Assembly: GCF_002776525.5 (NCBI RefSeq)
Contig: NC_045435.1
Location: 126,609,917 to 126,673,916, forward strand
Direction: 5' to 3'
Length of the DNA: 64,000 nt
Source: Piliocolobus tephrosceles
Taxonomy: Eukaryota; Chordata; Mammalia; Primates; Cercopithecidae
Shown here one piece after another: positions 1 through 12,985 of this stretch. Made by a program: the position numbers and the translations under genes. Below the pieces are notes generated by a model. The model was not told the origin of the DNA. It ran no database searches and saw only the letters and a list, made by a program, of their open reading frames with translations. Numbering within the stretch: position 1 is the first letter of the stretch; each line of letters begins with the position of its first letter.

Positions 1-648
1 ACTCTATTTCCTATTTTACCATAGGCCCGAATGTGATCCCAAATATCCCTTCATGGATCCATTCACAAGGAAGTTTCCAAGCTGCATATTGTGAAGAAAG
101 CTTCATCTATGTGAGATGAATAAACATAGCAAAATGCAGTTTCGTAGAAAGCTTCTTTCCAGATTTTATCTGAAGATATTTCCTTTTTCCCCAGAGTCCA
201 GAATGTGCTCTCAAACGTCCCTTCGTGGATCTGTCCATGACAGTTGCCAAACTGCGTAATTTAAACAGCTTTAGGTATGTGAGATGATTAGAGATATTAC
301 AGAGTCATTTCCTAGAAAGCTTATTTCCAGTTTTTGTCTGAGGCTTTTTCCCTTTTCACCATCGGCATCAACATGCTCCCGAATATCACTTGGTACCTCT
401 TTCTCCAAAAGGGTTTCCCCGGTGCTGTATGAGAAGAGAGGTATAACAATCTGTCTGTAAGGCACATGTCATAAAGCAGTTCCTCAGTAAGCTTCTCTTC
501 TGTTTTGGTCTGAACATACTTCCTTTTTCAACGTGAGCCTCAAAGTGCTTGCGAATATCCCATCACACACTAAACATACACAGGGCTACAAAACTGCTAA
601 ATGAAAAATGAGGCTTATCTGAGTGAGAGGAATTAAGATGACGCAGAG
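1..648 (-). repeat. HOR copy 0, partial (m10-m13)
   Basis: The window opens inside m10 and runs through m11 (about 134), m12 (about 300) and m13 (about 475) to the first m1 marker. No gene. Confidence 0.85.
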
Positions 649-3600
649 CAGTTTCACAGAAAGCTTCCTTCTGGATTTTACTTGAAGATATTTCTCTCTC
701 CATATTCTAAGGATCGTTCCCAAATGTCCTTCCTCAGATTACACAAAAACAGTGATTTCAACCTGCTTAATCCAAAGAATGGTTTAACTCTAGGAGACGA
801 ATACACACATTGCAAAGCAGTTGCTCAGAACGTTTCTCTGCAGGATTCATCGGAATGCTTTTCCTCACTCACTACAAGCCCCGGGGCGTCACTAAATATC
901 CCTTCACAGATTCTTAAAAGACAGAGTTTCGAACCTGGGCAACATAGAGTAAGCATTAACTCTGTGAAGTGAATGCACATATCAGAGACCAGATTCTTGG
1001 AACGCTTCTTTCTCGATTTTATTTCAGTGTAGTTCACTATTTGCCATAGTCCTCAATGCATTCCGAAATATCACTTTTTCGGTTTCACAGGAACAGTGTT
1101 CAAACACTGTCTTGTGAGAAAAGAGGTATAACATCCTGAGTGGAATGTATACATCACAAAATAGTTTCTCAGAAAGCTTCTATCCAGTTTTTATCTGAAG
1201 ATATCTCCTCTTTCACCATAGGCCTGAATGTGCTCCAGAATGTCCCTTCGTGGATGTGTGTATGAGGGAGTTCCCTAACTGCATAATATAATTAAAGTTT
1301 TAACTATCTGAGTCGAATAAATATATCTAACACAAAACAGTTTCACAGAAATTCTCTTTCCAGTTTTTGTCTGAGGATATTTCCTCTTTCACAATAGTCG
1401 TAACTATACTCCCGAATACCTCTTGATAGCTTTTTCTCCAAAAGGAATTTCGGAATCCTCCAGGGGAATAAAGGTATATTTCTGTGAGTGGAATGCACAA
1501 GTCACAAAGCAGCTCCTCAGAAAATTTCTCTCCAGTTTCTATCTGGGGACGTTTTCTTACTCACTGTAAGATTCAAAGCCCTCCAGAATATCCCTTTGCA
1601 GACTAAACAAAAACAGCGTTATGGTACAGTTCAATGAAAAGAGAAGCTTAACTGTGTGAGGAGAATTCAGGTGAAAAAGAGCAGTTTCACAGAAAGCTTC
1701 CTTCTGCTTACTCTCTGAGGTTATTTCTTTTTCAGGATATTCCAAAGAGCACTTCCAAATGTCCTTTCTCAGATTCCAGAGAAACAGTGATTTCAAACTG
1801 CTCAATCCAAAGAATGATTAAACTCTATGAGATGAATACAAACATCACAAAAGTGTTGCACAGAAAGCTTCTCTCTGATTTTCAATGGATCACTGTTCCT
1901 TTTTTCACACAGGCCTCCAGTCTCCACTTACTATCCCTTCGCAGAACACTCAGAGACCGACTTTCAAACTGGGAAGTGTAGAGTAAGCTTTAACCCTGTG
2001 AAAAGAATGGACATGTCCGAGAGCAGTTTATTTGAGTACTTCTTTCTCTTTTTTACTGGATGACATTTCATTTTTTGCCATAGTCTTCAGTGTGCTTCGA
2101 ATATCACTCTTTTGGTTTTACAGGAACAGTGTTCATACTGTGCCTTATTAGAAGAAATTTATAAAACCCTGAGTGGAATGCTCACATCACGAAGCAGTTT
2201 CTCAGAAAGATTCACTCCAGTTTTTATCTGACTATATTTCCTACTCCACCTTAGGCCCGAATGTGATCCAAATGTCCCTTTGCCAATCCATACACAAAGG
2301 ACTTTCCAAGCTGAGTAATGTAAAGAAAGCTTCATCTATGTGAGATGAATAAAAATAGCAAAAAGCAGATTCACAGAAAGTTTCTTTCCCGTTTTTATCT
2401 GAAGATATTTCCTTTTTCAACATAGTATGGAATATGCTCCCGAAGGGCCCTTCATGGGTCTGTCCATGACAGTTTCCAAGCTGTGTAATGTAAGGAAAGC
2501 TTTATCTATGTGAGAAGATTACACATATCACAGAGTAGTTTCCTTGAAACCTTCTTTCCAGTTTTTGTCTGAGACTATTTCCCTTTTCACCATTGGCGTG
2601 AACATGCTCCAGAATATCACTTGGTAGCTGTTTCTCCAAAAGGATTTCCCAGACGCAGTATGAGAAGAGAGGTATAACCCTGTGACTGGAATGCACACTT
2701 CACAAAGCAGTTCCTCGGAATGCTTCTCTCCCGTTTCTATCTGAAGACGTTTCCTTTCTCACCGTAAGCCTCAAAGCCCTCCAGAATATCCCTTCACAGA
2801 TTAAGCAAAAACAGTGTTATGATACAGCTCAATGAAAAGAGAAGCTTATCTGTGTGAGCGGAATTCAGGTGACACAGAGCAGTTTCACAGAAAGCTTCCT
2901 TCTGGTTTCTCTCTGTGGTTATTTCTTTTTCAGGATATTCTAAAGGGCGTTTCCAAATGTCCTTTCTCAGATTCCACAGAAACAGTGATTTCAAACTGCT
3001 CAATCTGAAGAATGTTTTAACGTGATGAGACGGATACAAACGTCACAAAATAATTGCGCAGAAAGCTTCTCTCCAATTTTTGATGGAAGACATTTCCTTG
3101 CCTTACACAGGTCTCCGGTCGCCATTTACTGTCCTTTTGTTGAACCCTCAAAGACGGACTTTCAATCTGGAAATGTAGAGTATGCTTTAACCCTGTGAAA
3201 AGAATGGACAGTCGGAAAGCAGTTTCTTTGAAGACTTCTTTCTGTTTTCTATTGGATGACATTTCACTTTTTGCCCTGGTGTTCAATGTGCTCCGAATAT
3301 CACTCATTTGGTTTTACAGGAACAGTGTTCAAACTGTGCCTTATGAGAAGAATCTTATAACTCCATGAATGGAATGACCACCAAGCAGTTTATCACAAAG
3401 CTTCTCTCCAATTTTTATATGACTATATTTTCTCTTTCACCATACGCCCGAATGTGATCCCAAATATCCCATCACGGATCCATACCCGAGGGAGTTTCCA
3501 AGCTGTGTAATGTAAAGAAAGCTTTATTTATGTCGGATGATTACACATATAACAGTGTAATTTCCTAAAAAGCTTCTTTCCAGTTTTCGTCTAAGGCTAT

Positions 3601-3899
3601 TTCCCTTTTCAGCATCGGCATCAACATGCACCCGAATATCACTTGGTACCTGTTTCTCCAAAAGGGTTTCCCCGATGATGTATGAGAAGAGAGGTATAAC
3701 ACGGTGATTGGAATGCACACGTCACAAAACATTTCCTCAGAAAGCTTCTCTCCAGTTTCGGTCTGAACATATTTGCTTTTTCATCATTAGCCTCAAAGTG
3801 CTCCCAAATATCCCATCATACTGTAAACATACACAGGGCTAGAAAACTGCTCAATGAAAAGAGGCTTATCTGTGTGAGAGGAATTTGGATGACACAGAG
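649..3899 (-). repeat. HOR copy 1, expanded to about 19 monomers
   Basis: Order is m1-m12, then a hybrid monomer near 2,700-2,870 that starts like m13 (cagttcctcggaa) and ends like m6 (tatctgaagacgtttcc). It is followed by m7, m8, m9, m10, m12 and m13. The length of 3,251 bp equals 19 monomers. Monomer m11 is missing near 3,510, where m10 passes straight into m12. The structure fits unequal crossing-over between out-of-register monomers. Confidence 0.8.
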
Positions 3900-3943
3900 C
3901 TGTTTCACAGAAAGGTTCTTTCTGGATTTTACCTGAGGATATT

Positions 3944-3954
3944 TCTTTCTGCAT

Positions 3955-3959
<5 letters not shown>
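3944..3959 (+). repeat. Target-site duplication, left copy, L1 no. 1
   Basis: The 16-bp word tctttctgcatattct matches tctttctacatattct at 4,887-4,902 with one difference. Other HOR copies carry this word once in m1, so the two copies mark an L1 insertion site. Confidence 0.85.
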
Positions 3960-3985
<26 letters not shown>

Positions 3986-4247
3986 GTCCTTCATTTTTTC
4001 TTTCTTTTTTTTTTTCTTTTTTTTATTATACTTCAAGTTCTAGGGTACATGTGCATAACGTGCAGGTTTGTTACATATGTATACATGTGCCATGTTGGTG
4101 TGCTGCACCCATCAACTCATCAGCACTCATCAATTCATCATTTATATCAGGTATAACTCCCCAATGCAATCCTTCCCCCCTCCCCCCTCCCCATGATAGG
4201 CCCCATTGTGTGATGTTCCCCTTCCCGAGTCCAAGTGAGCTCATTGT

Positions 4248-4635
4248 TCAGTTCCCACCTATGAGTGAGAACATGCGGTGTTTGGTTTTCTCTTCTTGTG
4301 ATAGTTTGTTAAGAATGATGGTTTCCAGCTGCATCCATGTCCCTACAAAGGATGCAAACTCATCGTTTTTTATGGCTGCATAGTATTCCATGGTGTATAT
4401 GTGCCACATTTTCTTAATCCAGTCTGTCACTGATGGACATTTGGGTTGATTCCAAGTCTTTGCTATTGTGAATAGTGCCGCAATAAACATACATGTGTCT
4501 TTGTAGTAGAATAATTTATAATCCTTTGGGTATATATCCAGTAGTGGGATGGCTGGGTCATATGGTACATCTAGTTCTAGATCCTTGAGGAATTGCCATA
4601 CTGTTTTCCATAAAGGCTGAACTAGTTTACAATCC
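4248..4635 (-). pseudogene. L1 ORF2 C-terminal fragment (L1 no. 1)
   Basis: Reading the minus strand, this stretch encodes the extreme C-terminus of L1 ORF2p, ending in the usual IGGN followed by a stop at 4,248-4,250. ORF2p is the L1 endonuclease/reverse transcriptase; this tail lies beyond both enzymatic domains. The open frame continues artificially past 4,635 into the inverted 5' segment (antisense reading up to 4,706), which is not real L1 protein. Without promoter, ORF1 or catalytic domains it is a dead fragment. Confidence 0.85.
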
Positions 4636-4886
4636 AACTCAAACAAATATACAAGAAAAAAACAAACGACCCCATCAAAAAGTCGGGAAAGGATATGAAC
4701 AGACATTTCTCAAAAGAAGACTTTCATACAGCCAACAGACACATGAAAAAATGCTCATCATCACTCGCCATCAGAGAAATGCAAATCAAAACCACAATGA
4801 GATACCATCTCACACCAGTTAGAATGGCAATCATTAAAAATCAGGAAACAACAGGTGTTGGAGAGGATGTGGTGAAATAGGTACAC
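4636..4886 (+). pseudogene. L1 ORF2 fragment, inverted 5' piece (L1 no. 1)
   Basis: The + strand frame from 4,695 to 4,880 reads MNRHFSKEDFHTANRHMKKC and onward into the ORF2 region before the cysteine-rich C-terminal segment. The frame breaks near 4,840-4,850, where one A is missing from the lysine-coding A-run relative to the copies at 13,430 and 45,945. It is the 5' end of the same insertion, flipped by twin priming. Confidence 0.85.
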
Positions 4887-4902
4887 TCTTTCTACATATT
4901 CT
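4887..4902 (+). repeat. Target-site duplication, right copy, L1 no. 1
   Basis: Matches 3,944-3,959 at 15 of 16 positions; satellite m1 resumes directly after it. Confidence 0.85.
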
Positions 4903-6565
4903 AAAGATCGTTCCCAAATGTCCTTCCTCAGATTCCACAAAAACAGTGATTTCAAGCTGCTCAATCCAAAGAATGGTTTAACTCTATCAGACGAATACAC
5001 ACATCGCAAAGCAGTTGCTCAGATCGTTTCCCTGCAGGTTTCATTGGAAGACGTTTCCTCCCTCACCACAAGCCTCCAGGCGTCATTAAATAACCCTTCA
5101 CATATAATTCAAAGACAGAGTTTGAAACTGGGCAACATAGAATAAGCATTAACTCTGTGAAGTGAATGCACATATCAGAGAGCAGATTCTTGGAACGTTT
5201 CTTCCTCGTGTTTCTTTAAGTATATTTCACTATTCGCCATAGTCCTCAATGTGTTCCGAAATATCACTTTTTCGGTTTCACAGAGGAACAGTGTTGAAAC
5301 ACTGTCTTCATCACAAAGTAGTTTCTCAGAAAGATTCTATCCAGTTTTTATGTGAAGATATCTCCTCTTTCACCGTAGGCCTAAATGTGCTCCCAAAAGT
5401 CCCTTCACGGATCTGTGCATGACGGAATTTCCAAACTGCCTAATATAATTAAAGTTTTAACTATGCGAAATGAATAAATATATCTAACACAATGCAGTTT
5501 CACAGAAATCTTCTTTCCAGTTTTTGTCTGACGATATTTCCTTTTTCACCATAGTCGTCGCTATACTCTCGAATATCTCTTGGTAGCTTTTTCTCCAAAA
5601 GGATTCCAGAATCCTGTAGGAGAGGGAAGGTATATTTCTATGAGTGGAATGCACACATCACCAAGCAGCTCCTCAGAAAGCTTTGCTCCAGTTTCTATCT
5701 GAAGACGTTTCCTTTCTCACCATAAGCCTCAAAGCCCTCCAGACTATTCCTTCACAGACTAAACAAAAACAGAGTTATGATACAGTTCAATGAAAAGAGA
5801 AGATTAACTGTGTGAGCGGAATTCACGTGACACAGAGCAGTTTCACAGAAAGCTTCCTTCTGGTTTCTCTCTGAGGATATTTCTTTTTCAGGATATTCTA
5901 AAGAGCGTTTCCAAATGTCCTTTCTCAGATTCCACAGAAACAGTGATTTCAAACTGCTCCATCCAAAGAATGATTTAACGCTGTGAGATGAATACAAATA
6001 TCACAAAAGAGTTGCGCAGAAAGCTTCTCTCTGATTTTTGATGGAAGACGTTTCCTTGCCTCACACAGGCCTCCAGTCGCCACTTACTATCCCTTCCCAG
6101 AAACCTCAAAGACGGACTTTCAAAATGGGAAATGTAGAGTAAGCTTTAACACTGTGAAAAGAATGGACATTCCAGAGAGCAGTTTCTTCGAATGATTCTT
6201 TCTGTTTTGCATTAGACGACATTTCACTTTTTGCCATAGTCTTCAATGGGCTCTGAATATCACTGTTTTGGTTTTACAGGTACAGTGTTCAAACTGTGCC
6301 TTATGCAAAGAAAGTTAAAACTCCCTGATTAGAATGCTCACATCACCAAGCAGTTTCATAGAAATCTACTCTCCAGTTTTTATCTGACTATATTTCCTAT
6401 TACACCATAGGCCTGAATGTGATCCCAAATATCCCTTCGCAAACCCATCCACGAGAGAGTGTCCAAGCTGCATAATGTAAGGAAAGCTTCATCGATGTGA
6501 GATGAATAAACATAGAAAAAAGCAGATTCTCAGAATGCTTCTTTCCAGTTTTTATCTGAAGATAT

Positions 6566-6582
6566 TTCCTTTTTCACCATAG
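6566..6582 (+). promoter_or_regulatory. pJalpha-like box, representative
   Basis: Exact match to the pJalpha consensus as I recall it, TTCCTTTTYCACCRTAG, in an m11 monomer. In conventional alpha satellite this position holds either a CENP-B box (B-type) or a pJalpha box (A-type). The same 17-mer or a near variant recurs in m5 and m11 of most copies. Binding in vivo is inference only. Confidence 0.6.
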
Positions 6583-7036
6583 TCCTGAATGTGCTCCTGA
6601 CGATCCCTTCGTGGATCCATCCGTGAGAATATCCAAGCTGCGTAATGTAAGGAAAGCTTTATCTATGTGAGATGATTACACATATCACAGAGTAGTTTCC
6701 TAGAAAGCATCATTCCAGTTTTTGTCTGAGGCTACTTCCCTTTTCACCTTCGGCATCAACATGCTCCCGCGTATCCCCTGGAACCTGTTTCTCCAAAAGG
6801 GTTTCCCCGACGCTGTATGAGAAGAGAGGTATATCACTGTGAGTGGAATGCACACGTCACAAAGCTGTTCTTCCGGAAGCTTCTCTCCAGTTTCGCTCTG
6901 ATCATATTTCCTTGTTCACCATAAGCGTCAAAGTGCTCCCGAATATCCCATCACAAGCTAAACATACACAGGGTTAGAAAACTGCTCAATGAAAAGAGAG
7001 GCTTAACTGAGCAAGAGGAATTAAGACGACACAGAG

Positions 7037-9256
7037 CAGTTTCACAGAAAGCTTTCTAATGTTTTTTTCCTAAGGATATTTCTTTCTCTATAATCTAAGG
7101 ATCATTCCCAAATGTCCTTCCTCAGATGAAACAAAAAAAAGTGATTTCAAGCTGCTTAATCGAAGGAATGGTTTAACTCTATGAGAGGAATACGCACATC
7201 GCAAAGCAATTGCTCAGAAAATTTCTCTGTAGGAATCGTTGAAAGATGTTTCCTTGTTCACCAAAAGTTTCCGGGCGTCACTAAATATCTCTTCACCGAT
7301 TCTTGAAAGACAGAGTTTCGAAAGTGGGCAACATTAATTCTGTGCAGAGAATGAACAATATCAGAGAGCAGATTCTTGGAACTCTTCCTCCTCGATTTTA
7401 TTTCAGTATATTTCACTATTCACCATAGTCCTCAATGTGCTCCCAAATATCACATTTTCGGTTTCACAGGAACTGTGTTCAAACGCTGCCTTGTGAGAAA
7501 AGTGGTATAACACCGTGAGTGGAATGCATACATCACAAAGTAGTTTCTCAGAAAGCTTCTATCCATTTTTATATGAAGATATCTCCTCTTTCACAGTAGG
7601 GCTGAATGTGCTTGCGAATTTCCTTTCACAGATACTTGCATGACAGAGTTTCCAAACTGCGTAATATAATTAAAGTTTTAACTATTCGAGATCAATAAAT
7701 ATATCTAACACAAAGCATTTTCACAGAAATCTTCTATCAAGTTTTTGTCTGAGGATATTTATTTTTCACCATAGCCCTCCCTGTACTTCCGAATGTCTCT
7801 TGGTAGCTCTTTCTCCAACAGTGATTCCGGAATCCTATAGGAGAAGGAAGGTATATTTCTGTTTGTGGAATGCACACATCACAAAGAAGGTCCTCAGAAA
7901 GCTTCCCTCCAGTTTCTATCTCAAGAAGTTTGTTTTCTCACCGTAAGACTCAAAGCGCTCCTGATTATCCCTTCTCAGATTAATCAAAAACAGTGTTATG
8001 ATACATCTCAATGGAAAGAGAAGTTTAACTGTGTGAGCAGAATTCACGTGACACAGAGCAGTTTCACAGAAAGCTTCCTTCTGGTTTCTCTCTGAGGTTA
8101 TTTGTTTTTCAGGATAGTCTAGGGAACATTTCCAAATGTCCTTTCTCAGAGTACACAGAAACAGTGATTTCAAATTGCTCAGTCCAAAGATTGATTTAAC
8201 TCTATGAGATGAATACGAACATCACAAAAGAGTTGCGAAGAAAGCTTCTCTCCAATTTTCGATGGAAGACATTTCCTTGCTTGACACAGGCCTCTGATTG
8301 CCACTTACTATCCCTTCACAGAAACCTGAAAGACCAACTTTCAAACTTGGAAATGTAGAGAATGCTTTAACCTTTGCAAAATAATGGAAATGAGAGAGAG
8401 CAGTTTCTTCAAGTGCTTCTTTCTGTTTTATTTCGACAACATTTCACTTTTTGCCCTATTCTTCAATGTGCTCCAAATATCACTCTTTTGGTTTTACAAA
8501 AAGAGTGTTCAAAGTGTGCCTTAGGAGAAGAAAGTTATAACTCCCTGAGTGGAATGCACACATCACCAAGCAGTTTATCAGAAAGACACTTTATAATTTT
8601 TATATGAATATATTTCCTATTTCAACATAGGCCCAAACGTGATCTCAACTATCCCTTCGCGAATCCATCCACGAGGAAATTTCCAGCCTGTGTAATGTAA
8701 AGTAAGCTTCATTTATGTGAGATGAATAAACATAGCAGAAAGCAGATTCACAGAAAGTTTCTTTCCAGTTTTTATCTGAAGATATTTCCTTTTTCACCGT
8801 AGTCTGGAAAGTGCTTGGCAAGGTCCCTTCGTTTATCCGTCCATGACAGTTTCCAAACTGTGTAATGTAAAGAAAGCTTTATCTATGTTGGATGATTACA
8901 CATATCACACAGCAGTTTCCTCTAAAGCTTCTTTCCAGTTTTTGTCTGAGGCTATTTCCCTTTTCACCATCGGCATCAACATGCTCCCGAATGTCACTTG
9001 GTACCTGTTTTTCCAAAAGGGTTTTCCCTACGCTGTATAAGAAGAGAGGTATAACACTGTGACTGGAATGCACACATCACAAAGCAGTTCCTCGGAAAGC
9101 TTCTCTCCAGTTTCGGACTGAATATATTTCCTTTTTCACCTTTAGCCTTAAAGTGCTCCCAAATATCCCACCACACGCTAAACATACACAGGCCTAGAAA
9201 ACTGCTCAATGAAATGAGGGGCTTACCTGAGTGAGAGGAATTAAGACGACACAGAG
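7037..9256 (-). repeat. HOR copy 3, complete 13-mer
   Basis: 2,220 bp from m1 marker to m1 marker, all thirteen monomers in order. No insertion seen. Confidence 0.88.
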
Positions 9257-11480
9257 CAGTTTCACAGAAAGATTCCTTGTAGATTTTACCTGGGGATATT
9301 TCTTTCTCCATATTCTAAGGATCTTTTCCAAATGTCCTTCCTCAGATTCCACAAAAACAGTGATTTCAAGCTGCTAAATCCAAAGAATGGTTTAACTCTA
9401 GGAGACGAATACACACATCACAAAGCAGCTGCTCAGAACGTTTCTCTGCAAGTTTCATCAGAAGGCTTTTCCTCGCTCACCACAAGCCTCTGGGCAACAC
9501 TAAATATCCCTTCCCAGATTCTTCAAAGACAGAGTTTCGAACCTGGGCAACATAGAGTAAGCATTAACTCTGTGAAGTGAATGAACATATCAGAGAGCAG
9601 ATTCATGGAACGCATCTTCCTCGATTTTATTTCAGTATATATCACTATTCACCATATTCCTCAATGCTCTCTGAAATATCACTTTTGCGGTTTCACAGGG
9701 ACAGTGTTCAAACACTGCCTTGTGAGAAAAGAGGTATAACTCCATGAGTGGAATGCATACATCACAAATTAGTTTCTAGGAAGCTTCTATCCAATTTCAA
9801 TGTGAAGATACCTCCTCTTTCACCGTAGGCCTGAATGTGCTCCCGAATGTCCCTTCGCGGATCTGTGCATCACAGAGTTTCCAAACTGCGTAATGTAACT
9901 AAAGTTTTAACAATGCGAGATGAATAAATATATCTAATACAAAGCAGATTCACATAAATCTTCTTTCCCGGTTTGTCTGAAGAAATTTCTTTTTCACCAT
10001 AGTCGTCACTATAGTCCCGAATATCTCTTGGTAGTTTTTTTCCAAAAGTGATTCCGAATCCTGCAGGAGACGAAAGGTATATTTCTGTTAGTGGAATGCA
10101 CACGTCACAAAGCAGCTCCTCAGAGAGCTTCTCTCCAGTTTCTATCCGAACATGTTTCCTTTCTCACTGTTAGCCTCAAAGCCCTCCAGAATTTCCCTTC
10201 ACAAACTAAACAAAACCAGTGTTATGATACAGCTCAATGAAAAGAGAAACTTAACTCTGTGAGCGGAATTCACGTGACACCGAGCAGTTTCACAGAAAGT
10301 TTCCTTCTGCTTTCTCTCTGAGGTTATTTCTTTTTCAGGACATTCTAAAGAGTGTTTCCAAATGTCCTTTCTCAGATTCCAGAGAAACAGTGATTTCAAA
10401 CTGCTTAATCCAAAGAATGATTTAACTCTATGAAATGAACAGAAGCATCGCAAAGGAGTTGCACAGAAACCTTCTGTCCAATTTTCGATGGAAGACATTT
10501 GCTTTCCTCACACAGGTCTCCGGTTGCCACTTACTATCCCTTCCCAGAACCCCCAAAGACTGAATTTGAAACTGGCAAAGGTGGAGTAAGCATTAATCTG
10601 TAAAAAGAATGGACATGTCAGAGAGCAGTTTCTTCGACTGCTTCTTTCTAATTTTTATTGGACGACATTTCACTTTTTGCCATAGTCTTCAATGTTCTCC
10701 GATATCACACTTTTGTTTTTACAGGAACAGTGTTCACACTGTGCCTTATGAGAAGAAAGTTATAACTCCCTGAGTGGAATGCACTCATCACCAAGCAGTT
10801 TTTCAGAAAGCTTCTCCCCAGTTTTTATCTGACTATATTTGCTATACCACCATTGGCCCAAATGTGGTCCCAAGTATCCCTTCACAGATCCATCTACGAG
10901 GGAGTTTCCAAGCTGCATAATGTAAGGAAAGTTTATCTATGTGAGATGAATAAACATAGCAAACAGCAGATTCACAGAAAGCTTCTTACCTGTTTTCATC
11001 TGAAGATATTTCCTCTTTCACCCTTGTCTTGAATGTGCTCCCGAAGGTCCCTTCATGGATCCGTCCATGACAGTTTCCAGGCTGTATAATATGAAGAAAT
11101 CTTTATCTATGTGAGATGATTACACATATCACTGAGTAGTTTCCTAGAAAGCTTCCTTCCAGTTTTTGTCTGAGGCTATTTCCCTTTTCACCATCGGCAT
11201 CAACATGCTCCCATATATCTTCTGGTACCTGTTTCTCCAAAAGGGTTTCCCTGACAATGTATGAGAAGAGAGGTATAACACTGTGACTGGAATGCACACG
11301 TCACAAAGCAGTTCCTCTGAAAGCTTCTCTCCAGTTTCCGTCTGAACTTATTTCCTTTTTCACCGTAACCCTCAAAGTGCTCCCGAATATCCCATCACAC
11401 GCTAAACATACACAGGGTTAGAAAACTGCTCAATGAAAAGAGAGGCTTACATGAGCGAGAAAAATTAAGATGACACAGAG
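9257..11480 (-). repeat. HOR copy 4, complete 13-mer
   Basis: 2,224 bp, all thirteen monomers in order, no insertion seen. Confidence 0.88.
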
Positions 11481-12985
11481 CAGTTTCACATAAAGCTTCC
11501 TTCTGGATTTTACCTGCGAAGATATTTCTATCCCCATATTCTAAGGATCGTTCCCAAATGTCCTTCCTTAGATTCCTCTAAAACAGTGATTTCAAGCTGC
11601 TCAATCCAAAGAATGGTTTAACTCTAGGAGACGAATACACACATCGCAAATAAGTTGCTCAGAACGGTTCTGTGCAGGTTTCATCAGAAGGCATTTCCTT
11701 GCTCCAACAAGCCTCCAGGCGTCACTAAATATCACTTCACAGATTTTTGAAAGACAGAGTTTCGAACTGGGCAAAATAGACTAAGCATTAACTCTGTGAA
11801 GTGAATGCACATTGAAGAGAGCAGATTCTTGGAACGCTTCTTCCTTGATTTTACTTCAGTATATTTTACTATTTGCCATAGTCCTCAATGCGTTCTGAAA
11901 TATCACTTTTTCGGTTTCACAGGAAGAGTTTTCAAACACTGTACTGTGAGAAAAGATGTATAACACCCTGAGTGGAATGCATACATCACAAATTAGTTTC
12001 TCAGAAAGCTTCTATCCAGTTTTTATCTGAAGATATCTCCTCTTTCACCGTAGGCCTGAATGTGGTCCCGAATGTCCCTTCGCGGATCTGTGCATGACGG
12101 AGTTTTCAAAATGCGTAATACAATTAAAGTTTTAACCATGCGAGATGAATAAATATATCTAACACAAACCAGTTTCACAGAAATCTTCCTTCCAGTTTTT
12201 GATTTAGTATATTTCCTTTTTCACCATAGTCGTCGCTATACTCCCGACTATCTCTTTGAAGCTTTTTCTCCAAAAGGGATTCTGGAATCCTCTAGGGGGA
12301 TAAACGTATATTTCTATGGGTGGAATGCACACCTCACAAAGCAGCTGTCCAGTTATTATCTGAAGACGTTTCCTTTCTCACCAAAAGCCTCAAAGCCCTC
12401 CAGACTATCCCTTCGCAGACGGAAAAAAAGCAGTGTTATGATACAGCTCAATGAAAAAGAAGCTTAGCAGTGTGAAGGGAATTCACATGACACAGAGCAG
12501 TTTCACAGAAAGCTTTCTTCTGGTTTCTCTCTGAGGTTATTTTTTTTTTTTTTCATGATATTCTAAAGAGCGTTTCCAAAAGTCCTTTCTCAGATTCCAC
12601 AGAAACAGTGATTTCAAACTGCTGAATCCAAAGGATGATTTTACTCTATGAGATGAATACAAACATCAGAAAAGCCTTGTGCAGAAAGCTTCTCCCTGAT
12701 TTTCGATGGAAGACATTTTCTTGCCTCACACAGGCCTCCGGTCGCCACCTACTATCCCTTTGCAGAACCCTTAAAGAACGAGTTTCAAACTAGGAAATGT
12801 AGAGTAAGCTTTAACACTGTGAAAAGAATGGACATGACAGAGAGCAGTTTCTTCGAGTGCTTCTTTCTGTTTTTTATTAGACGACATAACACTTTGTGCC
12901 AGGAACTTCAATGTGCTCTGAATATCACTGTTTTGGTTTTACAGGAATGGTGTTTAAAATGTGCCTTATGAGAACAAAATTAAAA
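11481..12985 (-). repeat. HOR copy 5, left part (m1-m9)
   Basis: Runs m1 to the end of m9 and stops at attaaaa, where L1 no. 2 begins. A T-run of 13 in m7 (about 12,541-12,553) is a local expansion. Its m3 near 11,810 carries gaagagag instead of the usual tcagagag. That variant is shared with the flipped m3 near 17,235 and the m3 near 18,885. The missing m10-m13 are in the flipped block at 17,675-18,387. Confidence 0.85.

Larger units (their letters stand above)
3960..4886 (-). mobile_element. L1 no. 1, 5'-truncated with 5' inversion (twin priming)
   Basis: The 3' segment is antisense: T-rich tail from 3,960, 3' UTR, then ORF2 C-terminus up to about 4,635. The remaining 5' segment (about 4,636-4,886) is in the + orientation and encodes the preceding part of ORF2. 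In L1 coordinates the + segment ends about 15 bases before the start of the antisense segment, and its truncated 5' end abuts that segment. This is the layout twin priming produces. A 16-bp target-site duplication flanks the element. The tail holds two long T-tracts separated by gcatgtccttc. Polymorphisms place it in an older L1PA or L1P lineage by memory; exact subfamily needs RepeatMasker. Confidence 0.93.
3900..7036 (-). repeat. HOR copy 2, interrupted by an L1 in m1
   Basis: Complete m1-m13 once the L1 at 3,960-4,886 and one target-site copy are removed; about 2,194 bp of satellite remain. The m3 marker is near 5,185, m7 near 5,840, m10 near 6,370. Confidence 0.85.

Noticed and set aside
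4636..4886. A second, sense-oriented L1 beside L1 no. 1
   Set aside because: No separate tail or target duplication lies at the inner junction. One 16-bp duplication encloses both pieces, so it is a single twin-primed insertion. The same reasoning applies at 25,466 and 45,560.
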